From NCBI GenBank assembly GCA_025928535.1, contig JAICJJ010000038.1, positions 1 through 11,286 of the forward strand: a stretch of 11,286 bases of DNA, in the 5' to 3' direction. A program made the translations under genes and the position numbers. Below the pieces are notes generated by a model that was not told the origin of the DNA, did no database searches, and saw only the letters and a list, made by a program, of their open reading frames with translations. The stretch is from Thermomicrobiales bacterium (GTDB taxonomy: Bacteria > Chloroflexota > Chloroflexia > Thermomicrobiales > UBA6265). Below are positions 1-5,923 of this stretch, in pieces. Position 1 is the first letter of the stretch, and the number at the start of each line of letters is the position of its first letter.

Positions 1-1024
1 GCTGCCGGTTCCAGGAGCCATGCTGGGCGACGACCAGATCGCCGTTCAGGTCGGCGGGAACGCCATTCCCGCTCAGGAACGCCAGCCCCAACGGCGCGGA
101 ATGGGCCTGAATGCCGACCGTCGGCGGCGTGATGTTGGCGCAGTCGGCCCCCGCTTCCTGCGGCCGCGCATGGGGCGGGATGCAATTCGGCCAACCGTAA
201 TTCGCGCCCTCCTTGACGATCGTCACCAGATCGGGCGGAATCTCGTTGCCCTGGTTGTCCCGCTCGTTCACCGTCGCCCAGAGGCGATCGGTTCCCGGCT
301 GGAAGGCGAGGCCGACCGCGTTGCGCAGGCCCGTGGCGATGACGCGCAGATCGCGGCCATCCGGATTGGCGCGCGAGACGGTCGCGCGAATCGCATTCTC
401 CTCCTGACAGATGTTGCAGGACGAGCCGACCGCCAGATAGAGCTTCCCGTCGGGACCGAAGACGACGGTGCGCGTGCTGTGGCCGCCGGTCGGCAGATTG
501 GGAATGACGATTTCCTGCTGACCGACCGGTCCGGCCGGGTCGTAGCGGTAGCGGTCGATCTGCTGCGTCTCGCCGACGTAGAGGTCGTCGTGGCCGTTGG
601 TCGTGAAGAGCGCGACGCTGGACGGCAGGTTCAGCCCGGTGATGAGTTTTTCCGGCTGACCGAGTTTGCCGTTCGCAGAGGGAAAACGATAGACGACGCC
701 GTCCTGCTGGGCGGCGACCAGCAGATTGCCGGCGCCGTCGAACGTCATGAAGCGCGGCGCCCCGAGCCCGGCGGCGACAACCGAGATGGCGGAGCCGGGC
801 GGCGCCATCAGCGTGCGGCCGGTCACGCCGAAGCCGTTCGGATCGGCGACCTCGACCGCGACCAGATTGGGATTCGCCGTCGCCGCGTCGTCGACGATCA
901 GCGCCGGACGTTCCTGCGCCGCGGCGCCGAGGCGGCCGAGCGCGAATGGCGCGACGCCGGCCAGGAGCAGCATGACCGGGAAGAGGCGCGTCAGGCGGCG
1001 AATGAGGTGAATGCGGCGTGCCAT
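1..1024 (-). CDS. PQQ-dependent sugar (glucose/sorbosone-type) dehydrogenase, C-terminus cut by window edge
   Basis: The reading frame is open from the ATG at 1024 to the window edge, giving 341 residues without a stop. The family oxidises sugars or related alcohols outside the cytoplasmic membrane with PQQ on a six-bladed beta-propeller. The N-terminus (basic MARRIHLIRRLTR, then a hydrophobic run to about residue 30) looks like a signal peptide or anchor. Family motifs visible are GGHSTRTVVFGPDGKLYLAV (180-199, with the histidine aligned to the catalytic base of soluble glucose dehydrogenases), SSCNIC (201-206), RNAVGLAF (234-241), NERD (253-256), YGWPNC (276-281) and HSAPLGLAF (308-316). 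Cysteines 203/206 and 281/295 could form disulfides. An AAGGA ribosome site at 1033-1037 lies 8 bases before the ATG. The start is 2 bases after the stop of the nitroreductase gene, so the two are probably co-transcribed. Roughly 80-100 C-terminal residues are probably missing. The family is clear; the substrate is unknown. Confidence 0.9.
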   Translation of the reverse strand, partial: MARRIHLIRRLTRLFPVMLLLAGVAPFALGRLGAAAQERPALIVDDAATANPNLVAVEVADPNGFGVTGRTLMAPPGSAISVVAAGLGAPRFMTFDGAGNLLVAAQQDGVVYRFPSANGKLGQPEKLITGLNLPSSVALFTTNGHDDLYVGETQQIDRYRYDPAGPVGQQEIVIPNLPTGGHSTRTVVFGPDGKLYLAVGSSCNICQEENAIRATVSRANPDGRDLRVIATGLRNAVGLAFQPGTDRLWATVNERDNQGNEIPPDLVTIVKEGANYGWPNCIPPHARPQEAGADCANITPPTVGIQAHSAPLGLAFLSGNGVPADLNGDLVVAQHGSWNRQ

Positions 1025-1026
1025 GG

Positions 1027-1422
1027 TCACTGTCCTTCGATTGGTTCGTCCGAAAACTCGATCACGACGGGGAGCGAGGCGCGTCCCCACTCGTCGAGGT
1101 CGTCGCCCTGCCGGTACTTGTCGACCAGCAATGCGCGTGCGCGCCGATCGTCGTCCGTGCCGGTCTGCACGATCCGGGCCGCGCCGATGCGCGTCTCGTC
1201 GCCCAGTTCGATCGTGACCCGGGGGGTCGCCTGTACATTGCGCACCCGGTCGGCCCGTTCCCGGCCGCCGGCGAGCAGGTACAGCCGCCCATCCTCCACG
1301 CCGAACCAGATCTCGATGCGATGGGGCCGGCCCGTCCGCCGCCCGATCGTGGTCAGATAGGCAAACGGCCCGCCGGCCCATCGCGCCAGCCGAGCCTCCG
1401 CTTCGTGTTTTCCTTCGGTCAT
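1027..1422 (-). CDS. Deazaflavin (F420)-dependent nitroreductase / split-barrel family protein
   Basis: This 131-residue protein matches the nitroreductase family of deazaflavin-dependent oxidoreductases (Ddn-like), small split-barrel proteins that use F420H2 or bind related flavins. The diagnostic stretch is FAYLTTIGRRTGRPHRIEIW (20-39), followed by GRLYLLAGGRERADRVRNV (45-63), where the basic residues and GGR are typical of cofactor phosphate contacts. VRNVQATPRVTIEL (60-73) is the usual follow-on strand. I chose the ATG at 1422 because AGGAG at 1434-1438 is 11 bases before it; the in-frame TTG at 1431 would be only 2 bases from that site. The gene follows the alcohol dehydrogenase by 62 bases and precedes the sugar dehydrogenase by 2. 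It has no signal peptide, so it should be cytoplasmic. The family is firm; F420 use and the substrate are inferred. Confidence 0.88.
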   Translation of the reverse strand: MTEGKHEAEARLARWAGGPFAYLTTIGRRTGRPHRIEIWFGVEDGRLYLLAGGRERADRVRNVQATPRVTIELGDETRIGAARIVQTGTDDDRRARALLVDKYRQGDDLDEWGRASLPVVIEFSDEPIEGQ

Positions 1423-1484
1423 CGTTCTCAACGCTCCTGATCGTCGGCGCCCCGCCGCGACCGCCCGAGTCGCTCACCTGGTCC

Positions 1485-2516
1485 TTACGCGCTTGCCGGA
1501 ATCAGCAACGCCTTGATCGCCCGCCGCTCGTCCATGGCGCGATAGCCCTCCGCCACCTGATCCAGCGGCAGGGTCAGGTCGAAGACCTGGCCCGGGTCGA
1601 TCCGCCGGGTGCAAATCAGGTCGATCAACGCCGGCAGGAAGCGCCGCACCGGGGCCGGGCCGCCCATCAGGTGGACCTCCGCGAAGAACAACTCCTCGCC
1701 CGGCAACGCGACCCCGTGCGAGACGCCGACGTAGCCGACCGCGCCGCCGGGCCGGGTGGAGCGGATCGCCTGCAGCATCGACTCCTGCGTGCCGACCGCC
1801 TCGACGGTGGACTGCGCGCCGAGCCCGTCGGTCAACTCCTTGATCTTCGCCACGCCCGCATCGCCGCGTTCGGTCACGATCTCGGTCGCGCCGAACGCTC
1901 GCGCGAGGCGCTGCCGCTCCAGATGGCGGCTCATGGCGATGATCCGCTCGGCCCCCAACTGCCTGGCCGCGAGCACCGCGCACAGCCCGACCGCGCCGTC
2001 GCCGACAACCGCGAAGGTCTTGCCCGGACCCGCATCGGCGGCAACAGCGGCGAACCAGCCGGTTCCCAGCACGTCCGAGGCGGCGAGCAGGCTCGGGATC
2101 AGGTCGTCGGACGGCATGTCCGGGGTCGCCACCAACGTGCCGTCGGCGAGCGGGATGCGCGCGAATTGCGCCTGCGTGCCGATCGCGCCCATCGGGAAGG
2201 CATGGACGCAGCGTGACTGGTAGCCCGCCTGGCAGATCGGGCAGGTGTTGTCGGAGGCGAAAAACGAGCCGACGACGAAGTCGCCGACCGTGAGCGTCTT
2301 CACCTCGGAGCCGATCTCTTCCACGACGCCGACGTACTCGTGCCCCATCGGCTGCGGCGGGGTGATCGGCTCGAGGCCGCGGTAAGGCCACAGGTCGGAG
2401 CCGCAGACGCAAGTGGCCGTGACGCGGATGATGGCATCGGTCGGGTCGACGATGGTCGGGTCGGGGCGCGGCTCGAAGCGCACGTCGTACGGACCGTAGA
2501 GCATCGCCCCGTTCAT
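1485..2516 (-). CDS. Zinc-dependent medium-chain alcohol dehydrogenase family protein
   Basis: This 343-residue protein has the normal length and layout of medium-chain zinc alcohol dehydrogenases, cytoplasmic enzymes that interconvert alcohols and aldehydes or ketones with NAD(P). The catalytic zinc site shows CGSD (Cys38) and GHE (His59, Glu60). The structural zinc loop is DNTCPICQAGYQSRC (89-103): Cys92, Cys95 and Cys103 are present, but the first of the usual four cysteines is Asp89. The Rossmann fold starts at VVGDGAVGLCAVLAA (170-184). The following strand ends in SRH (196-198) rather than an acidic residue, which may favour NADP(H). The ATG overlaps the stop of the upstream gene (ATGA, 2513-2516), and AGGGA lies 8 bases before it, so the two genes are probably translationally coupled. 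The substrate cannot be deduced. Confidence 0.93.
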   Translation of the reverse strand: MNGAMLYGPYDVRFEPRPDPTIVDPTDAIIRVTATCVCGSDLWPYRGLEPITPPQPMGHEYVGVVEEIGSEVKTLTVGDFVVGSFFASDNTCPICQAGYQSRCVHAFPMGAIGTQAQFARIPLADGTLVATPDMPSDDLIPSLLAASDVLGTGWFAAVAADAGPGKTFAVVGDGAVGLCAVLAARQLGAERIIAMSRHLERQRLARAFGATEIVTERGDAGVAKIKELTDGLGAQSTVEAVGTQESMLQAIRSTRPGGAVGYVGVSHGVALPGEELFFAEVHLMGGPAPVRRFLPALIDLICTRRIDPGQVFDLTLPLDQVAEGYRAMDERRAIKALLIPASA

Positions 2517-2854
2517 GACTGATTTCCCTGGTCTCCGCGAAACACCCGCTTGGCGACGGCCATTGCGGACATGGCCCTTGGCCAGCCGGCGTAGAAGGCC
2601 AGGTGCGTGATGGCTTCGATCAGTTCCTGGTCGCTCGCGCCGTTCTGCCTGGCCAAGCCGAGGTGGTAGACGAGTTGCTCGTCGGCGCCGCTGGTCACGA
2701 GACTGGCGACCGTCACGAGGCTGCGTTCTTTCGGCGACAACTCCGGCCGCGTCCAGTCCTGCCCGAACAGGACGTCGTCGGTGTACCGCACGAGGGCGGG
2801 CGCGAAATCCCCGAACATCTTCTCGGCGCCGGACGGCTCATGGCGCTCGGTCAT
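2513..2854 (-). CDS. Carboxymuconolactone decarboxylase (CMD)-like protein without cysteines
   Basis: This 113-residue all-helical protein fits the carboxymuconolactone decarboxylase / AhpD superfamily. It has PKERSLVTVASLVTSG (41-56), then DEQLVYHLGLARQNG (58-72) and EAITHLAFYAGWPRAMSA (80-97). AhpD-type members use a CxxC redox pair; this protein contains no cysteine at all, so a peroxidase role is unlikely. It is closer to gamma-carboxymuconolactone decarboxylase-like members, which often sit next to dehydrogenases. AAAGGAG at 2862-2868 is 7 bases before the ATG at 2854 and fixes this start over the in-frame TTG at 2884. The gene lies 26 bases after the DUF2255 gene and overlaps the alcohol dehydrogenase by 4 bases. 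The family is secure; the reaction is unknown. Confidence 0.9.
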   Translation of the reverse strand: MTERHEPSGAEKMFGDFAPALVRYTDDVLFGQDWTRPELSPKERSLVTVASLVTSGADEQLVYHLGLARQNGASDQELIEAITHLAFYAGWPRAMSAMAVAKRVFRGDQGNQS

Positions 2855-2880
2855 CGGTTTGCTCCTTTCGTTGCGAACGC

Positions 2881-3267
2881 TCAATTCGTCGTCGCGCGCG
2901 GCACGAGCTTGAGCGTCGCGGCGCGCGCTTGCGGACTGACGACCGTCCCGACGATGCTGGCGTCGAAGCGGCGGTACTTGCTGCGGTAGGCGGCGTCGAG
3001 CGCGTCGGCGACGGCCGGGTCGGCGTCCACGAACGTCACGTCCCTGGCGACGCCGCCCGCCTCGACGTGGCCTTCATGGCTCGCCTCGGCGTTGCGATGC
3101 CAACGTCCGGCCAGGCCATTGACCGATCGGACATAGAGGTCGTCGCCGTGGCGGACGACCCAAATGGTGACGGGTCGGCGGAGCGAACCATCGCGTCGCC
3201 GCGTTGCGATGCGCAGCTCATCGGCCGCGCCGATCCGGTCGAGTTCGTCGCTCGTCCATGCGGTCAT
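2881..3267 (-). CDS. DUF2255 family protein
   Basis: This 128-residue protein resembles DUF2255 proteins from memory of the family: MTAWTSDELDRIGAADEL at the N-terminus, RRPVTIWVVRHGDDLYVRSV (30-49), DVTFVDAD (76-83), and YRSKYRRFDASIVGTVVSP (94-112). The strand pattern suggests a small split beta-barrel like the flavin/F420-binding proteins such as the nitroreductase later in this operon, but no cofactor motif is certain. AAAGGAG at 3276-3282 lies 8 bases before the ATG at 3267, and its first base is the last base of the MFS stop codon. The frame stays open upstream through the MFS gene and beyond, but that part has no protein-like features and the ribosome site decides the start. The function of the family is not established. 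Confidence 0.88.
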   Translation of the reverse strand: MTAWTSDELDRIGAADELRIATRRRDGSLRRPVTIWVVRHGDDLYVRSVNGLAGRWHRNAEASHEGHVEAGGVARDVTFVDADPAVADALDAAYRSKYRRFDASIVGTVVSPQARAATLKLVPRATTN

Positions 3268-3281
3268 CGATCCATCTCCTT

Positions 3282-4736
3282 TCACCGCTTGACCGGCCGC
3301 AGCGACAGGCTCGCCGCCGCCGTCACGAGCAGCAACGCCGCCGCGATCGCCAGACTGATCTGCAGCCCATGCAGGAAGGACCCCCGCGGCGCGACCAATG
3401 CGCCGAAGACCGCGATGGCGAGCGCGCCGCCCAGTTGGCGACCGGTGTTGAGCACGCCGCTGGCGGTTCCCGCGCGCTCGGCCGGCACGCGGTCGAGCAG
3501 GACGGCGGTCAAGGTCGGGACAGTCAGGGCGCTGCCGAACCCGACCGGCAGCGTCAAGAGCGCCAGCAGCCAGATCGGCGCGCCGATCGCGGCGACGCCC
3601 AGGCTGACCAGGCCGGCCGCCATGAGCGCCTGCCCGATCGCCATCGGGATGCGCGGCCCGTAGCGTTCGGCGATGCGGGGGGCCAACAGCGTCGCGAAAA
3701 AACTGAGGCCGGTCATCGGCAGGAACGCCAGCCCGGCCGCCAGCGAAGACAACGCGCGCACCTGCTGGAAGTACAGGCTGAGCAGGAAGACCAGGCCGTA
3801 AAACCCGACGGTGAAGGTGAAGCCGGCCGCCACGGGCACGGCGACGGAGCGCGACCGGACCAGCCCGAGCGGGACCATCGGATGCGCGCCCCGCGCCTGC
3901 GCCACGACGAACGCGACCAGCGCGAGCGCCGCGACCACCAGCGCCGCGCGTACGTTCGGCGCCGCGAAGCCCTGCGCGCCGCCTTCGATCAGGCCGTACG
4001 TCAGCCCGCCCATCGCGAGCATCGCCGTCACCTGCCCGATCCAGTCGAATGGCGCGGCCCGCCACGGCGAGGGTGACACGCCGGCGAGGAGCCCCAGCGT
4101 CGCCACGCCGATGGGCAGATTGATGAAGAAGATGGCGCGCCAATTCAGCAGGGTCAGCACCCCGCCGACGACCGGACCCGCCGCCGAGGCCACCCCGGCG
4201 CCGAGCGACCAAAGGGCGATCGCCCGCGCGCGCGGCGCCGGAGCGACGTACGCCTCGCGAATCAACGCCAATGAGGCCGGCATCAACAGCGCCGCGCCGG
4301 CTCCTTGAGCCAGCCGGGCGGCGATCAGCACGCCCATCGTCGGCGCCAGCCCACACGCGACGGAGGCGGCGACGAACAGGACTACCCCCGCCCCGAACGC
4401 TTGACGCGCGCCGATGCGGTCGGACAGCGCGCCGGCCGACAGCAGCAGCGCCGCGAACATGAGCGAGTAGCCGCCGACCACCCACTGCAGCCCGGCGATG
4501 CCGCCGCCGAGGTCGCGCCCGATCGCCGGCAAGGCGACGTTGACGACCAGAGCGTCGAGGGTGACGACGAAGAAGCCGAGGACCGCGACGACCAGCGCCC
4601 GGCTTGGCGCGAACGCGGGCCGCGTCGCGCCGGCGACCGTCGCGTGGCGGTTCGACCCGCGCGGCATGGGGAGCGAGGCGGGCGGGTCGGCAACGACCTC
4701 GCGCATCGCGCGAAATCCGGGACCACGATTGAACAA
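3282..4736 (-). CDS. MFS transporter, DHA2 (EmrB/QacA, 14-helix) family
   Basis: This 484-residue inner-membrane protein looks like a proton-driven drug exporter of the DHA2 branch. After a roughly 45-residue cytoplasmic N-terminus there are repeated hydrophobic helices to about residue 478, consistent with 14. Visible motifs are the D1 motif in helix 1 (LDALVVNVALPAIG, 60-73), motif A in the helix 2-3 loop (GALSDRIGARQAF, 102-114), the antiporter motif C region in helix 5 (GPVVGGVL, 187-194) and NWRAIFFINLPIG (198-210). The start is uncertain. TTG at 4736 has AAAGGG (4746-4751) 9 bases upstream. ATG codons at 4706 and 4667 have no good ribosome site but would still keep all helices. The gene is first in the leftward operon and divergent from the AraC gene, its probable regulator. 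The exported compound is unknown. Confidence 0.92.
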   Translation of the reverse strand: MFNRGPGFRAMREVVADPPASLPMPRGSNRHATVAGATRPAFAPSRALVVAVLGFFVVTLDALVVNVALPAIGRDLGGGIAGLQWVVGGYSLMFAALLLSAGALSDRIGARQAFGAGVVLFVAASVACGLAPTMGVLIAARLAQGAGAALLMPASLALIREAYVAPAPRARAIALWSLGAGVASAAGPVVGGVLTLLNWRAIFFINLPIGVATLGLLAGVSPSPWRAAPFDWIGQVTAMLAMGGLTYGLIEGGAQGFAAPNVRAALVVAALALVAFVVAQARGAHPMVPLGLVRSRSVAVPVAAGFTFTVGFYGLVFLLSLYFQQVRALSSLAAGLAFLPMTGLSFFATLLAPRIAERYGPRIPMAIGQALMAAGLVSLGVAAIGAPIWLLALLTLPVGFGSALTVPTLTAVLLDRVPAERAGTASGVLNTGRQLGGALAIAVFGALVAPRGSFLHGLQISLAIAAALLLVTAAASLSLRPVKR

Positions 4737-4804
4737 AACGCCATGCCCTTTCGATGGAATACGCTATCATCTCAACACACGGCGAAGTGTATGGGCCTGT
4801 CAGC

Positions 4805-4809
4805 AGGAG
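4805..4809 (+). promoter_or_regulatory. Strong ribosome binding site of a short leader ORF
   Basis: AGGAG at 4805-4809 is followed after 8 bases by an ATG at 4818. It is the only good plus-strand ribosome site in the region upstream of the AraC gene; none of the AraC start candidates has one of its own. Confidence 0.5.
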
Positions 4810-4817
4810 AACGTAGA

Positions 4818-4901
4818 ATGATCGTGCAAAATCATCGGACGATCCTCCAGAATCCGGAACCGGGGCGGCGGCCATGGGCGACGGGTTGCCCATGGCTGTG
4901 A
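4818..4901 (+). CDS. Putative 27-residue leader peptide upstream of and overlapping the AraC gene
   Basis: An ORF of 27 codons begins at the ATG at 4818, 8 bases after AGGAG, and ends with TGA at 4899-4901. The peptide begins MIVQNHRTILQ and ends in WATGCPWL, with a Pro/Arg-rich middle. It resembles no family I know. It runs in a different frame from the AraC gene. Its stop forms a GTGA overlap with an in-frame AraC GTG codon at 4898-4900, the layout of translational coupling. It passes through the whole 4871-4896 hairpin. It could be a regulatory leader peptide, or chance; an upstream frameshift in the AraC gene is a third possibility. Confidence 0.4.
   Translation: MIVQNHRTILQNPEPGRRPWATGCPWL
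4820..4844. promoter_or_regulatory. Inverted repeat, candidate operator
   Basis: GATCGT (4820-4825) and ACGATC (4839-4844) are perfect 6-base inverted arms around a 13-base spacer. ATGAT (4818-4822) and ATCAT (4831-4835) form a second overlapping pair. The position between divergent genes suits a regulator site, but AraC proteins more often bind direct or degenerate sites, so this is tentative. Confidence 0.25.
4871..4896 (+). promoter_or_regulatory. Hairpin covering AraC start codons
   Basis: GCCATGGGC (4871-4879) pairs perfectly with GCCCATGGC (4888-4896) across an 8-base loop. The two ATG codons that could start the AraC protein (4874 and 4892) each sit inside one arm. In RNA the stem would bury them, so initiation could depend on a ribosome moving through the leader ORF. 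Confidence 0.4.
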
Positions 4902-5839
4902 CGATTACGCACGCGACGGACCGCGCCGACGATCGGATGGCGACCAGCCGGGCGGAACTGGCCACGCGCATCGCGTGCGCCGTTCCCCACGACGGGATGG
5001 CTGAGCCGCATCCCGGCCTACGTCTCCGCCGCGCGTCCGCGCCAACGGAGCTCGGCCATGGTCTGTCCGACCCGGCCCTCTGCGTGCTGGCCCAGGGCGC
5101 CAAGGAGTTGCGGCTGGGCGATGCGCGCTTTCGGTACGATCCCGAGCACTACCTCATCGCCACCGCCGAGTTGCCGATCGCAAGTCGGATCGTCGACGCA
5201 TCGCCGGAGCGGCCCTATCTGGGCTTGGTGCTTCGGCTCGAGCCGAGTCTCGTCGGCTCGGTGATGATCGAAGCCGGGCGTCCGACGCCCCGCGGCGCAT
5301 CCGCCCTGCAGGCGATTGACGTCAGCCCGCTCGATGCCGATCTGCTCGACGCCGTCGTGCGGCTCGTCCGGCTGCTGGCTGCGCCGGCTGATGCGCGGGT
5401 GCTCGGGCCGCTGGTGATGCGGGAGATCGTCTACCGGCTCTTGATCGGCGAGCAAGGCGACCGCTTGCGGCAGATCGCGGCGCTCGGCGGCACGACGCAC
5501 CCCATGGCCGAAGCGATCGACCGTCTCCGCCGCGACTTCGATCAGCCGCTGCGGATCGACGACCTCGCGCGTGCGTCGGGGATGAGCGTCTCGGGCTTCC
5601 ACCATCACTTCAAGGACGTCACCGCGATGAGTCCGTTGCAATTCCAAAAGCAACTGCGGCTGCAGGAAGCCCGCCGCCTCATGCTCGGCGAAGGGTTCGA
5701 CGCCGCCAGCGCCGGCTACCGCGTCGGCTACCGCGACGCTTCGCAGTTCACCCGGGAGTACAAGCGGCTCTTCGGGGAGCCGCCGCTGCGCGATGTCGAA
5801 CGGCTGCGCATGGCTGCGACGGAAAGCGTCCCGCTCTGA
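4874..5839 (+). CDS. AraC family transcriptional regulator with AraC_N-type sensor domain
   Basis: The 321-residue reading frame holds an N-terminal AraC_N-type domain (about 27-180; APTELGHGLSDPALCVLAQG at 57-76, then RYDPEHYLIATAELPIAS at 88-105 and SPERPYLGLVLRL at 110-122). This is followed by a double helix-turn-helix DNA-binding domain (about 212-310): LRIDDLARASGMSVSGFHHH (226-245) is the first, and GYRDASQFTREYKRLFGEPP (285-304) the second. It should act as a soluble DNA-binding regulator, most likely of the divergent MFS operon. The start is unsettled. ATG codons at 4874, 4892 and 4937 and a GTG at 4898 are all in frame, none has a good ribosome site, and only the last two-thirds of the first 25 residues is family-like. 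The GTG overlaps the stop of a leader ORF (GTGA). The inducer is unknown. Confidence 0.92.
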   Translation: MGDGLPMAVTITHATDRADDRMATSRAELATRIACAVPHDGMAEPHPGLRLRRASAPTELGHGLSDPALCVLAQGAKELRLGDARFRYDPEHYLIATAELPIASRIVDASPERPYLGLVLRLEPSLVGSVMIEAGRPTPRGASALQAIDVSPLDADLLDAVVRLVRLLAAPADARVLGPLVMREIVYRLLIGEQGDRLRQIAALGGTTHPMAEAIDRLRRDFDQPLRIDDLARASGMSVSGFHHHFKDVTAMSPLQFQKQLRLQEARRLMLGEGFDAASAGYRVGYRDASQFTREYKRLFGEPPLRDVERLRMAATESVPL

Positions 5840-5887
5840 TTCGAGGCGGCCGCCGGCGTTGCCGCTTCCCCGACTCGCTCCTCGAAT
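5839..5887. terminator. Candidate bidirectional terminator between convergent genes
   Basis: ATTCGAGG (5839-5846) and CCTCGAAT (5880-5887) are perfect 8-base inverted arms between the AraC stop and the LtrA stop. The loop contains GCGGC (5846-5850) and GCCGC (5861-5865), which could form a competing inner stem. There is no clear U-tract on either strand, so classical intrinsic termination is not assured. Confidence 0.35.
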
Positions 5888-5923
5888 GCAGCGCATCGAC
5901 CTGGTTTCCTTGCGGGACTGATG

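Larger units (their letters stand above)
4737..4873. promoter_or_regulatory. Divergent promoter region between MFS operon and AraC regulator
   Basis: This 137-base region must hold the promoters for both the leftward operon and the rightward AraC gene. It is visibly more AT-rich than the flanking genes, especially 4750-4850. I could not pick -35/-10 boxes with confidence on either strand. TATCAT at 4765-4770 is -10-like but has no matching -35. Within it are an inverted repeat (4820-4844) and the start of a leader ORF (4818). Confidence 0.55.

Noticed and set aside
20..1360. 446-codon plus-strand ORF opposite the sugar dehydrogenase
   Set aside because: It is Arg/Ala/Gly-rich without family motifs and lies antisense to a convincing PQQ dehydrogenase and nitroreductase. 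Long antisense frames are expected at this GC content.
1445..1457. Small CGGCG-CCC-CGCCG hairpin between the alcohol dehydrogenase and the nitroreductase
   Set aside because: The stem is only 5 bp with a 3-base loop and no U-tract. Such stems are common by chance at this GC content.
4729..4770. TTGAAC and TATCAT as a plus-strand sigma-70 promoter for AraC
   Set aside because: The two boxes are 30 bases apart, far from the 16-18 base spacing needed, and no other pair fits well.
2881..5103. 740-codon minus-strand ORF spanning DUF2255, the MFS gene and the antisense of AraC
   Set aside because: Only the last 128 residues look like a protein. The upstream part is out of frame with the MFS gene and low-complexity. 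A strong ribosome site marks the internal start at 3267.
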